This document shows positions 1 to 6,073 of a stretch of 9,142 nucleotides of DNA, one piece after another (within the stretch, counting starts at the first letter, position 1; each line of letters begins with the position of its first letter). A program made the position numbers and the translations under genes. Under the pieces are notes generated by a model. It was not told the DNA's origin. It saw only the letters and a program-made list of their open reading frames with translations, and did not search any database. This stretch comes from Dysgonamonadaceae bacterium (GTDB taxonomy: Bacteria > Bacteroidota > Bacteroidia > Bacteroidales > Azobacteroidaceae): NCBI GenBank assembly GCA_031276105.1, contig JAISNS010000275.1, positions 1-9,142 of the forward strand. The letters are read 5' to 3'.

Positions 1-1155
1 TCTTTTTCGCCTGCCGATACTTACAAAGTAAAAGTTGAGGCTTCCAACATTTATTCCGCTTCGGCGAAGGCGACAAGTAACGAGGTAACGGTTTATGTAA
101 CCGATGGCGGCGGTGTTCCTTCCAGTTTGTACGGCGATAATTATGATGTTCTCGGCTCTCCCTGTTACGACGTTAAGCAGAGCGGTACCGAGCCGGAAGC
201 CGGTTACACTGCACGCGCCGATTCGTTTGCGAGCGGCTATGCGAAAACATATATATTTGATTATAAGGGAGCTTATTCTGATTTGCAGGTAAGTTATGAA
301 GACCCTCACGGATTGGTCCATCATATCGTACAGCCTGTGAATACGAGCAATCCTGCTGCTTCCGGCAAGGAACCGTTTACGGTTGTATTTAAATCGGGGG
401 TGAAAACTTTGGTGCCTGCTTCGGGTCGTGATACGGTAAAATTGTGGATAAGTTATAAGGTTGGTACTGAAGCGAAGCTTGCCCTTCGTAATATTCGGGT
501 TCAGGATGCCGGCTGTCATTGTCCGGCTCGTATTGATCGGCTTTCCGATCGCTGGTTGACTTTTGCCTGTCATAATTTGGGCGGTTTGGATATTCTTACC
601 GGCAGCGAAACGTTTACTTATCAACATCACGGCGATTGGTATCGTTTTGGGGCCAAGACGGCTTCTGTGGTGAATAGCGGTACAAATAATGGCAGTGGCT
701 GGACTAATACCGATTATCAGGAGTCAAGTGAAGATGATACTTCCCAAAAAGACGCGGATGGCAATAACTTGTGGAAAGCTGAAAACAATCCTTGCCCTGC
801 GGGTTGGCGTTTGCCTACGAATTCTGAGTTCGCTGCTGCTATAAACAAGACTGCAAGTAACATAGAACTTAGCCTTGATAATAATGGACTTACCTGGTCG
901 GGAACATGGGGTGACGACGGTAACTTTTCTTCTTATTTGAAAGTTGGCGATTACCTCTACCTGCCGGCGGCCGGTTATCGGGACAGCGATGGCTCGCTGA
1001 ACAACCGAGGCTCCTTCGGCTTCTACTGGAGCAGTAGCACCCAGGGTTCCGCCCACGGCTGGTGCGGGGTCTTATACAGCGGGGGCAGAGGCAGAGACGT
1101 CGGCGACTTCGGTAGACCCTACAGCTTCTCAGTGCGTTGCGTAGCGGCAGAGTAA
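1..1155 (+). CDS. Surface/secreted protein with C-terminal FISUMP (C-type-lectin-like) domain, 5'-truncated
   Basis: The reading frame is open from base 1 to the TAA at 1153-1155, giving 384 visible residues; the true start lies left of the window. Residues ~1-35 look like the last strands of an Ig-like or bacterial adhesion domain (alternating pattern ending NEVTVYV). Residues ~40-180 are beta-rich and unrecognised. Residues ~185-384 match the Fibrobacter succinogenes major paralogous (FISUMP) domain: WLTFACHNLGG near the start, CPAGWRLPTNSEF at ~265-277, YLPAAGYRDSDGSLNN, GFYWSSS and a terminal FSVRCVAAE. The CPAGW and VRC cysteines (C265, C380) may form a disulfide, by inference. Such proteins are normally exported lipoproteins or surface proteins with ligand-binding C-type-lectin folds; the signal peptide is not visible here. 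Codon use changes abruptly near residue 318 (see the variable-repeat-like feature). The family call is firm; ligand and function are unknown. Confidence 0.88.
   Translation, partial: SFSPADTYKVKVEASNIYSASAKATSNEVTVYVTDGGGVPSSLYGDNYDVLGSPCYDVKQSGTEPEAGYTARADSFASGYAKTYIFDYKGAYSDLQVSYEDPHGLVHHIVQPVNTSNPAASGKEPFTVVFKSGVKTLVPASGRDTVKLWISYKVGTEAKLALRNIRVQDAGCHCPARIDRLSDRWLTFACHNLGGLDILTGSETFTYQHHGDWYRFGAKTASVVNSGTNNGSGWTNTDYQESSEDDTSQKDADGNNLWKAENNPCPAGWRLPTNSEFAAAINKTASNIELSLDNNGLTWSGTWGDDGNFSSYLKVGDYLYLPAAGYRDSDGSLNNRGSFGFYWSSSTQGSAHGWCGVLYSGGRGRDVGDFGRPYSFSVRCVAAE
955..1155 (+). other. Variable-repeat-like 3' segment of the FISUMP gene (possible DGR target)
   Basis: This is the last ~200 bp of the FISUMP gene. 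GC at 961-1140 is 116/180 (64%), against 80/180 (44%) at 781-960. Of the 49 codons at 982-1128, 33 end in C, against 10 of 49 at 781-927. The segment carries many NNC codons for unrelated residues (GGC, GAC, GTC, TTC, TAC, CAC, TGC, CCC, AGC). That is what adenine-specific mutagenesis of a template full of AAC codons would leave, since the first two bases change and the third stays C. It lies at the extreme C terminus of a C-type-lectin-like fold, the usual place for DGR variable repeats, and is followed by a strong hairpin. No template repeat, reverse transcriptase or Avd gene is seen in the window. An alternative is recent recombination or gene conversion with a paralogous FISUMP gene. Confidence 0.45.
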
Positions 1156-1191
1156 GTATATATAATTTGTCTATTTGTCAATGTCAATTTA

Positions 1192-1218
1192 CCGCCTGCC
1201 CATTGAAAGGGCAGGCGG
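1192..1218. repeat. Hairpin 1: 10-bp perfect GC-rich inverted repeat downstream of the FISUMP gene
   Basis: CCGCCTGCCC pairs perfectly with GGGCAGGCGG around a 7-nt loop, ATTGAAA. It starts 36 bp after the FISUMP stop codon. It has no T-tract after it (the next bases are ATAGCC), so it is not a canonical intrinsic terminator, though it could stop or stabilise transcripts. DGR targets in phage and bacteria often have a hairpin or cruciform shortly after the variable repeat that helps homing; its position fits that role, by inference. Confidence 0.85.
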
Positions 1219-1219
1219 A

Positions 1220-1240
1220 TAGCCTCCCGCAGGGAGGCTA
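1220..1240. repeat. Hairpin 2: 9-bp inverted repeat, GCA loop
   Basis: TAGCCTCCC pairs perfectly with GGGAGGCTA around the 3-nt loop GCA. It abuts hairpin 1 with one base between them. Its inner nine bases, CCCGCAGGG, are the same as in hairpin 3, while the outer stem bases differ yet still pair. Confidence 0.85.
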
Positions 1241-1254
1241 CAATTTACCGGAAA

Positions 1255-1273
1255 AGTCACCCGCAGGGTGACT
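1255..1273. repeat. Hairpin 3: 8-bp inverted repeat, GCA loop
   Basis: AGTCACCC pairs perfectly with GGGTGACT around the loop GCA. It shares the CCCGCAGGG core with hairpin 2 but has a different, still complementary, outer stem. Confidence 0.85.
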
Positions 1274-1275
1274 CA

Positions 1276-1288
1276 GCAAGCTACTTGC
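1276..1288. repeat. Hairpin 4: short 5-bp inverted repeat
   Basis: GCAAG pairs with CTTGC around the loop CTA. Alone it would be unremarkable; it is listed because it continues the run of palindromes directly after hairpin 3. Confidence 0.5.
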
Positions 1289-1308
1289 AAATAAATGCGC
1301 AAAATCGC

Positions 1309-1330
1309 TCAACCGCGAGGATGCGGTTGA
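1309..1330. repeat. Hairpin 5: 8-bp inverted repeat
   Basis: TCAACCGC pairs perfectly with GCGGTTGA around the 6-nt loop GAGGAT. It is the last of the palindrome cluster and also lacks a following T-tract of terminator type; the next bases are TATTCATTTTC. Confidence 0.8.
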
Positions 1331-1362
1331 TATTCATTTTCTTTCTATTGATATGTAACGCT

Positions 1363-1387
1363 TAACGGCGTAATTCCTAACGGCGTA
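1363..1387. repeat. 10-bp direct repeat TAACGGCGTA, two copies at 15-bp spacing
   Basis: TAACGGCGTA occurs at 1363-1372 and 1378-1387, and a partial TAACG lies at 1356-1360. The spacing is about one and a half helical turns. It could be a protein-binding site or simply a small slippage duplication; no function is assigned. Confidence 0.55.
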
Positions 1388-1463
1388 TTATGCAAATATT
1401 TTTTGGAAAGGAAATATTTTTTTCCTTCGCCTCAAAAAAGATTTAGCCTTTTATTTTAAAACC

Positions 1464-1494
1464 TTTCATATTCAAATGTAAAATTGTACCTTTG
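1464..1494 (+). promoter_or_regulatory. Bacteroidetes-type promoter for the DoxX-like gene
   Basis: TACCTTTG at 1487-1494 matches the Bacteroidetes -7 consensus TAnnTTTG exactly. A TTTC at 1464-1467, one base off the TTTG -33 box, lies 19 nt upstream, the expected spacing. Transcription would begin near 1501, leaving a leader of about 38 nt before the ATG at 1539. It could drive the DoxX-tpiA-SPOR-folE run. Confidence 0.6.
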
Positions 1495-1538
1495 TCGTCT
1501 GTTTTTTGATAGAAATAGATACCGTATAGCAAAAAAAA

Positions 1539-2813
1539 ATGAAAATCCCGGATATATTAAAGAAGATAATCGTCGAATTTTGCCGCCTCTTTTTAGGCGC
1601 AGTCTTTATTTTTTCAGGCTTTGTGAAGGCCGTAGACCCGATGGGAACCATGTACAAAACCATGGATTACTTATCGGCTTTCGGTTTGGACATTTTCAAC
1701 GTTTCGGTTTTACCTTTGGCTTTTGCACAGTCGGCCATCGAATTTGCAATGGGAGTATGCTTATTATTAGGGGTTTACCGGCGTTTTCATGCCGTTTTGT
1801 TTTTAGCTTTCATGTGTGTTATGACTCCGCTCACTTTGTATCTGGCTATCAAAAACCCGGTTACGGATTGCGGTTGTTTCGGCGACGCACTCGTTATCAC
1901 CAACTGGCAAACGTTTTATAAAAATATCTTCCTGCTGGCGGCTTCGCTCGTCGTTTTCTTTGAATATAAACGGATAATTCCGTTCTTTTATAGAAAAAAA
2001 TTCTCCGTTACTTTTTTCGTTTACGCCTTTATTTTGAGCGTATCGCTGTATTGTTACCTTTATTTACCCATTTTGGATTTTCGTCCCTATAAAATCGGCG
2101 CAAACATCCCCGAATTGATGGTTGTTCCCGAAGACGCTCCGACAGACGAGTACGAAACGACGCTCATCTATTCCAAAGATGGCGTAGAACAAGCATTTAC
2201 TTTGGAAGATTACCCCAAAGGCGATACGGCATGGACTTTTGTCGATACCCGGACGCATTTAATAAAAAAAGGTTACAAACCTCCTGTTCATGATTTTTCC
2301 ATTACTACCGAGGAAGGCGATGATATTACGGAAGACGTCCTGAAGGATGCTTCATACACTTTTTTGCTGATTGCCCATAAATTAGAAAAGGCTAATGATT
2401 CGAAAATAGAACTGATCAATGAAATTTATGATTATTGTACTCAAAACAGGTATAAATTTTATTGTTTGACTTCATCCGGTACGAACGAAATAAAAGAATG
2501 GAAAGAAAATACGGGCGCAGAATATCCTTTTTGTATCGTGGACGATATTACTTTGAAAACCATTGTCCGTTCCAATCCGGGTTTACTCTTGTTAAAAAAA
2601 GGGATTATCGTCAATAAATGGTCGAATCGGCGTATCCCTGACGAGAAAGCCCTGAATCGACTGCCGGAAGATTCGCAATGGGGACAAATCCCGCCCAATC
2701 AGGAAGGATGTACCGTGGGATTGTTGAGTTTCGCTTTTGTTCTCTGCTTATTTGTTTTCTTTCTAAACGACAGACGAAAAAAATTAAAGAAGAACACCAA
2801 TAATCATTCGTAA
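1539..2813 (+). CDS. DoxX/MauE-like redox membrane protein with a C-terminal soluble domain
   Basis: This 424-residue integral membrane protein has about five N-terminal membrane segments (near residues 10-30, 55-79, 83-104, 125-142 and 155-177). Its N-terminal half resembles the DoxX/MauE superfamily, with an early RLFLGAVFIFSGFVKAVDP stretch and a DCGCFGD motif at 110-116, whose CxC pair suggests redox or disulfide chemistry. Residues ~185-390 are probably periplasmic. The part around 270-365 has a thioredoxin-like strand pattern (SYTFLLIAH, YKFYCLTSS, YPFCIVDD, PGLLLLKKG) but no CxxC. A final membrane segment (392-409) precedes a basic tail. The ATG follows an A-rich run typical of Bacteroidetes translation starts. 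Genes of this type commonly lie just before tpiA in Bacteroidales, to my knowledge. The substrate is unknown, and the C-terminal fold assignment is inference. Confidence 0.82.
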   Translation: MKIPDILKKIIVEFCRLFLGAVFIFSGFVKAVDPMGTMYKTMDYLSAFGLDIFNVSVLPLAFAQSAIEFAMGVCLLLGVYRRFHAVLFLAFMCVMTPLTLYLAIKNPVTDCGCFGDALVITNWQTFYKNIFLLAASLVVFFEYKRIIPFFYRKKFSVTFFVYAFILSVSLYCYLYLPILDFRPYKIGANIPELMVVPEDAPTDEYETTLIYSKDGVEQAFTLEDYPKGDTAWTFVDTRTHLIKKGYKPPVHDFSITTEEGDDITEDVLKDASYTFLLIAHKLEKANDSKIELINEIYDYCTQNRYKFYCLTSSGTNEIKEWKENTGAEYPFCIVDDITLKTIVRSNPGLLLLKKGIIVNKWSNRRIPDEKALNRLPEDSQWGQIPPNQEGCTVGLLSFAFVLCLFVFFLNDRRKKLKKNTNNHS

Positions 2814-2850
2814 TTCATCAATATATTCAATAACAGTTAATTAATTAAAA

Positions 2851-3609
2851 ATGAGAGAAAAAATTGTCGCAAGTAATTGGAAAATGAACAAGACCCTGTA
2901 TGAGGGTCTTAATTTAGTAAGAGATTTGCAAATGGCCATGAATGGCAAAACGATTAATTGCAATATCATTGTTTGTCCGCCATTCATTCATTTGGCGTCG
3001 TTAGCCACCCTTACCTTTTCAGGTATTGTGCGACTTGGCGCACAAAACTGTTCCGACAAAGCATCGGGCGCTTACACCGGCGAAGTATCGGCGGCCATGC
3101 TTGCATCGGTCGGCATTCACTACGTGATTTTAGGACATTCCGAAAGAAGAGCGTATTATGGCGAAACCAATGCTATGTTGAAAGAAAAAGTAAAATTAGC
3201 TCTCAATCATGTCCTGCAACCGATTTTTTGCATTGGCGAAGTATTGGCGGAAAGAGAAGCCGGCATACAAAAAGAAGTAGTTGAAAAACAAATCAGAGAA
3301 TCCTTATTTGATTTGTCTGCCAAAGAATTCGGAAATATTGTGTTAGCCTACGAACCGGTTTGGGCAATTGGAACCGGCAAAACGGCAACTTCGGAGCAAG
3401 CTCAGGAAATGCACGCATTCATCCGGGCAACGATTGCAGATAAATACGGATCGGCGGTAGCGGAAGAAACGTCCATCCTTTACGGAGGAAGTTGTAATGC
3501 CGGAAATGCCAAAGAATTATTCACAAATCCCGATGTAGATGGCGGTTTGATTGGCGGCGCTTCGCTGGCTGTCGAAACACTCCTCCCTATTATTGAAGCT
3601 TTCAGCTAA
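2851..3609 (+). CDS. tpiA: Triose-phosphate isomerase
   Basis: The product interconverts dihydroxyacetone phosphate and glyceraldehyde 3-phosphate in cytoplasmic glycolysis and gluconeogenesis. At 252 residues it is full length for the family. All key motifs are present: NWKMN with the substrate-binding lysine K11, ILGHSERR with the electrophilic histidine H96, [12 protein letters not shown] with the catalytic base E168 followed by the mobile loop 6, YGGS at 211-214, and the phosphate-binding GLIGGASL near the C terminus. The start follows a TTAATTAATTAAAA run, the AT-rich context expected in Bacteroidetes. It lies 37 bp after the DoxX-like gene on the same strand, so co-transcription is likely. 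Nothing unusual is visible in the protein. Confidence 0.98.
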   Translation: MREKIVASNWKMNKTLYEGLNLVRDLQMAMNGKTINCNIIVCPPFIHLASLATLTFSGIVRLGAQNCSDKASGAYTGEVSAAMLASVGIHYVILGHSERRAYYGETNAMLKEKVKLALNHVLQPIFCIGEVLAEREAGIQKEVVEKQIRESLFDLSAKEFGNIVLAYEPVWAIGTGKTATSEQAQEMHAFIRATIADKYGSAVAEETSILYGGSCNAGNAKELFTNPDVDGGLIGGASLAVETLLPIIEAFS

Positions 3610-3612
3610 AAC

Positions 3613-3672
3613 TTGTCATTGCAAATACGTTGTCATTGCGGGTTAATCCCGCGATGACAGTTGCGATGCAAC
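3613..3672. repeat. REP-like palindrome between tpiA and the SPOR gene
   Basis: TGTCATTGCGGG (3631-3642) pairs with CCCGCGATGACA (3648-3659) around the loop TTAAT, a 12-bp stem with a single G-T pair. The left-arm sequence TTGTCATTGC also occurs as a direct repeat at 3613-3622 and 3630-3639. A small GTTGC-GAT-GCAAC hairpin follows at 3660-3672. No T-tract follows, so it is a REP-like repeat more than a standard terminator. Similar TGTCATTGCGGG-type palindromes are widespread in bacterial intergenic regions, from general knowledge. Confidence 0.75.
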
Positions 3673-3693
3673 ACAAAATAAATACAGATAAAG

Positions 3694-4173
3694 ATGCAAT
3701 TGAAATTATTTTTCATTTTCCTTGTTTTGTCGGCTTGGGGAACAATCAGGGCGCAAGAAACCATTATAGAAGCGTTGGAAACTCCGTCAACGAACGAAGG
3801 AATCATAGAGATTAAGTCAAACCCTTCGATAACGGCTCTTCTCGGAAAACCGAGTTTGAAAATAACTTCGGAATCAGGCAATTACGATATTATCAAGGTC
3901 AATGGTTACCGGATTCAGATTTTCATGGGAAACGACCCGAAAAAATCGCGGGCGGAAGCTTTTGACAAGCAAAATCTTATCCGTTCCGTTTTTCCCGATA
4001 TCGAAACGTATGTCGATTACGATGCACCCAATTGGAAAACGCTTGCCGGCGATTTCGTGATGCAGGAAGAAGCGAGTCTGTTCAAAGAAATTTTGCAAAG
4101 AGAATTTCCGCAATTTGGGAAAGAAATGTATGTGGTGGCGAATAAAGTGAATATACCTGTTGAAAAAGAATAA
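3694..4173 (+). CDS. Secreted SPOR-domain protein
   Basis: This 159-residue protein begins with a signal peptide ([20 protein letters not shown], probably cut before Q21). A ~45-residue linker follows, then a SPOR-type domain at about 70-150: [19 protein letters not shown], a helix-rich middle with [22 protein letters not shown], and a second repeat ending [23 protein letters not shown] domains bind denuded septal peptidoglycan, so the mature protein is probably periplasmic and acts at the cell wall; its exact partner is unknown. It sits 84 bp after tpiA, with the REP-like palindrome between them, and only 2 bp before folE, so it is very likely co-transcribed with folE. Small SPOR proteins in this position are usual in Bacteroidales, to my knowledge. 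Confidence 0.88.
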   Translation: MQLKLFFIFLVLSAWGTIRAQETIIEALETPSTNEGIIEIKSNPSITALLGKPSLKITSESGNYDIIKVNGYRIQIFMGNDPKKSRAEAFDKQNLIRSVFPDIETYVDYDAPNWKTLAGDFVMQEEASLFKEILQREFPQFGKEMYVVANKVNIPVEKE

Positions 4174-4175
4174 AA

Positions 4176-4754
4176 ATGGATTGGACGCCGGAAGAATTGA
4201 AGAAGAAAGAAGAACTTGCGTTTCATTATGCAAAAATACTGGAGCTATTGGGCGAAGACCTTAACCGGGACGGCCTGTTGAAAACGCCGGAACGAGTGGC
4301 TAAATCCATGATGTTTTTGACAAAAGGTTACAACCAAAACCCCAATACCATACTTGCTTCGGCTATTTTCCATGAAGATTACAAACAAATGGTCATTGTG
4401 AAAAACATTGATTTTTTTTCTTTATGCGAGCACCATCTGTTGCCATTTTTCGGGAAAGCCCATGTCGCTTATATTCCGAATAATTCCGTGACCGGGTTGA
4501 GTAAAATTCCGCGCATAGTGGATGTTTATGCCCGGCGCCTGCAAATTCAGGAACGGATGACTACGCAAATTAAGGAATGTATTCAGGACACCCTTAATCC
4601 TTTGGGTGTGATGGTTGTGATTGAAGCGCAACACTTGTGTATGCAGATGCGGGGAGTTGAAAAACAAAATTCGATTACGACAACGTCCGATTTTACGGGA
4701 GCGTTTAATCAGGAAAAGACGCGGGAAGAATTTATCAACCTCATCCGGAGTTAA
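4176..4754 (+). CDS. folE: GTP cyclohydrolase I
   Basis: The product converts GTP to 7,8-dihydroneopterin triphosphate, the first step of folate synthesis (and of tetrahydropterins and queuosine precursors). At 192 residues it has the usual bacterial length. Zinc ligands are visible at C84 and H87 ([20 protein letters not shown]) and C155 ([10 protein letters not shown]), with H153 as the likely catalytic histidine. The family motifs [22 protein letters not shown] and KQNSITTTS are intact, as is the N-terminal [14 protein letters not shown]. The retained HLCM cysteine indicates the zinc-dependent type I-A enzyme. The ATG lies 2 bp after the SPOR stop codon, showing tight coupling. The stop overlaps that of the convergent DUF4834-like gene by 4 bp. 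Confidence 0.97.
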   Translation: MDWTPEELKKKEELAFHYAKILELLGEDLNRDGLLKTPERVAKSMMFLTKGYNQNPNTILASAIFHEDYKQMVIVKNIDFFSLCEHHLLPFFGKAHVAYIPNNSVTGLSKIPRIVDVYARRLQIQERMTTQIKECIQDTLNPLGVMVVIEAQHLCMQMRGVEKQNSITTTSDFTGAFNQEKTREEFINLIRS

Positions 4755-4978
4755 TCTTTTACTTCCACGTAATCAATGTATTCTCCTTCGCTGGAATCAA
4801 TGATTTTTTTCTGTTTTCTCGCTTGGGTATGAGTTCGGGGTTGTTTGCCCCGGGTTTGTTTATTTTGTTTGGGTGCAGAGCCGGACAACCTTCCGAAAAG
4901 GAAACGGAAAATAGAGAATCCTGTTAAGAATCCGATAAATATAAAAAAGAGGACGATGAAAAGAAGAAATTTGAACAT
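4751..4978 (-). CDS. Small DUF4834-like membrane protein
   Basis: This 75-residue protein has one N-terminal hydrophobic segment (residues ~3-29, rich in F, I and L), then a basic, low-complexity linker rich in K, Q, R and T (35-58), and a short acidic tail, [19 protein letters not shown]. That plan and the tail resemble the DUF4834 family of small Bacteroidetes proteins, whose function is not known. Topology is probably N-terminal anchor with a cytoplasmic tail, by the positive-inside pattern. It is transcribed toward folE and shares its last four bases (TTAA, 4751-4754) with the folE stop. The length and conserved tail argue that it is a real gene and not a chance frame. Confidence 0.78.
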   Translation of the reverse strand: MFKFLLFIVLFFIFIGFLTGFSIFRFLFGRLSGSAPKQNKQTRGKQPRTHTQARKQKKIIDSSEGEYIDYVEVKD

Positions 4979-5008
4979 TTTTTATTGATTTCTATTAAAA
5001 ACAGGATG

Positions 5009-5016
5009 CAAAGATA
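5009..5016 (-). promoter_or_regulatory. Possible -7 promoter box for the DUF4834-like gene
   Basis: On the minus strand this reads TATCTTTG, an exact match to TAnnTTTG, 30 bp before the ATG at 4978, which would give a leader of about 24 nt. No TTTG-like -33 box is seen at the expected distance, so the call is tentative. Confidence 0.4.
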
Positions 5017-5104
5017 ATCACTACAATTTGAATTTTCGTATAATCGGAGAACAATATCACAAAAAATATTTCGATGAGTGTTGTTTGCAATTTATTGTGC
5101 AATT

Positions 5105-6013
5105 TTATCCGAATAATCCTTTCGAAACTTTCCAACGAAATTCGACCAGTTTTGCGCCTTTAATATATTGTCCGGTAAAGGTATATCCGGCGAATAAAAC
5201 AAAAGTGGCCCCCCATTTGAATAATTCTCGCAGGCAACTTTTCAGGTACTCGGCAGAAGAACTATTTTTTGCCCTGATTTTTTCGCTACTCCCGATAGCT
5301 AAGGCTTGTTTGGTAAAAAATTCATCCGTCAGGCGACTGTCCGGCGCCCAATGCTCTATCACTAAATCGGGAATATAATAAATCGGGATTCCGGCTTTTT
5401 TGATCCGTAAGAAAAGATCTTTTTCTTCGGCTCCATCCAAGTTTTTACCTTTCCGGCCTAAATTTACGTCAAAGTATCCATATTGTTCAAATACAGTCTT
5501 GTGAATAAGCATATTGGCGCCAATCGGATAAGAGCGGCCGCTGAATAGAGTAATCGTATTTCCCAAATCAAGGGTTGAAATTAACGACATCAGGTAGGGG
5601 GACATCCAATCCGGTTTTCGACTTTCGAAGCAAGGCAAGATTTTGCCTCCCGCTGCTTTCGTTTCCGGATAATTGTTCAAAAAAGCTTTGAGGTTCCGTA
5701 TATAATCAGGGAAAGCAAAAGCGTCGTCATCCAAGAAAACCAAATATTCCCCGTGCGCCTCTTTCACGCCTCTGTTTCGGGCATAAGAGAGGCCTTGATT
5801 TTTTTCAAGGACATAAAAAACAGTTAAATGCGGGTTTTCGCGGATAAAGTTCAGGCAAATTGTTTCCGTTCGATCGGTGGAATTGTTATTTACCAAAACG
5901 ATCTCAAAGTTCTTATCTATCTGTTCGGAAAGATGTTGCAAGGTTTTCCCTATCACCTTTTCGCGATTATAGGAACAAATAATTACAGATATATTTCGAT
6001 TGTCCGTTTGCAT
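5105..6013 (-). CDS. Family 2 glycosyltransferase
   Basis: This 302-residue GT-A-fold enzyme transfers a sugar from a nucleotide-sugar donor, probably during synthesis of a cell-surface glycan; acceptor and sugar are unknown. Residues 8-20 (ISVIICSYNREKV) are the typical GT2 start, VNNNSTDRT at 41-49 is the nucleotide-binding region, and NQGLSYARNRG at 72-82 is standard. The metal-binding LDDDAF motif carries D95-D97. PIGANM at 163-168 and GAEEKDLFLRI at 194-204 supply the acceptor and catalytic-base regions. The ~60 C-terminal residues contain a partly hydrophobic stretch (TFVLFAGYTF) and a basic tail, suggesting membrane association. No other glycan genes flank it, so it is not in an obvious polysaccharide cluster. 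It is preceded by a strong promoter match and lies 126 bp upstream of the DUF4834-like gene. Confidence 0.92.
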   Translation of the reverse strand: MQTDNRNISVIICSYNREKVIGKTLQHLSEQIDKNFEIVLVNNNSTDRTETICLNFIRENPHLTVFYVLEKNQGLSYARNRGVKEAHGEYLVFLDDDAFAFPDYIRNLKAFLNNYPETKAAGGKILPCFESRKPDWMSPYLMSLISTLDLGNTITLFSGRSYPIGANMLIHKTVFEQYGYFDVNLGRKGKNLDGAEEKDLFLRIKKAGIPIYYIPDLVIEHWAPDSRLTDEFFTKQALAIGSSEKIRAKNSSSAEYLKSCLRELFKWGATFVLFAGYTFTGQYIKGAKLVEFRWKVSKGLFG

Positions 6014-6042
6014 TGCATCATCAATTGTAGACCTATGTCCGG

Positions 6043-6073
6043 CAAATATAGAAAGATTTTCTTTAAGAACAAA
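6043..6073 (-). promoter_or_regulatory. Strong Bacteroidetes promoter for the glycosyltransferase gene
   Basis: Read on the minus strand, TTTG (6073-6070) is followed after exactly 19 nt by TATATTTG (6050-6043). Both match the Bacteroidetes -33 and -7 consensus perfectly. Transcription would start near 6036, giving a leader of about 23 nt before the ATG at 6013. This shows the glycosyltransferase is transcribed separately from the upstream export operon. Confidence 0.75.

Larger units (their letters stand above)
1185..1250. repeat. 10-bp direct repeat CAATTTACCG, two copies 56 bp apart
   Basis: Identical CAATTTACCG copies lie at 1185-1194 and 1241-1250. The first leads into hairpins 1 and 2, the second into hairpins 3 and 4. 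The cluster can therefore be read as two diverged repeat units of the form CAATTTACCG plus palindromes. The last three bases of the first copy (CCG) are also the first bases of the hairpin 1 stem. Confidence 0.75.
1156..1538. other. Gene-free spacer with a hairpin cluster and the promoter of the DoxX-like gene
   Basis: These 383 bp hold no plausible gene on either strand. The left part (1185-1330) is dense in perfect palindromes and short direct repeats, listed separately. The middle (1355-1390) has a 10-bp direct repeat. The right part (about 1395-1538) is AT-rich and contains a promoter-like site for the DoxX-like gene. A weak AT hairpin (1408-1414 with 1421-1427) is present, but I do not call it a terminator. 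Confidence 0.7.

Noticed and set aside
724..1056. 110-residue minus-strand frame inside the FISUMP gene
   Set aside because: It is antisense to a well-supported domain, has no recognisable motif, and is explained by the codon composition of the sense gene.
1192..1218. Intrinsic terminator for the FISUMP gene
   Set aside because: The stem is strong, but no T-tract follows; another hairpin begins immediately. It may still affect transcript ends, but it is not a standard terminator.
1185..1330. CRISPR array
   Set aside because: The repeats are too short, only two copies of each exist, the spacing is filled with palindromes, and no cas genes are nearby.
1156..1538. DGR template repeat or accessory gene right after the FISUMP gene
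   Set aside because: I found no copy of the 955-1155 segment and no coding frame here; any template and reverse transcriptase must lie outside the window.
1484..1921. 145-residue plus-strand frame overlapping the start of the DoxX-like gene
   Set aside because: It is a shifted frame of the DoxX-like gene and reads as Arg/Phe/Cys-rich nonsense, with no membrane or domain pattern of its own.
3874..4233. 119-residue minus-strand frame across the SPOR/folE junction
   Set aside because: It is antisense to two well-supported genes with intact family motifs, and has no family features itself.
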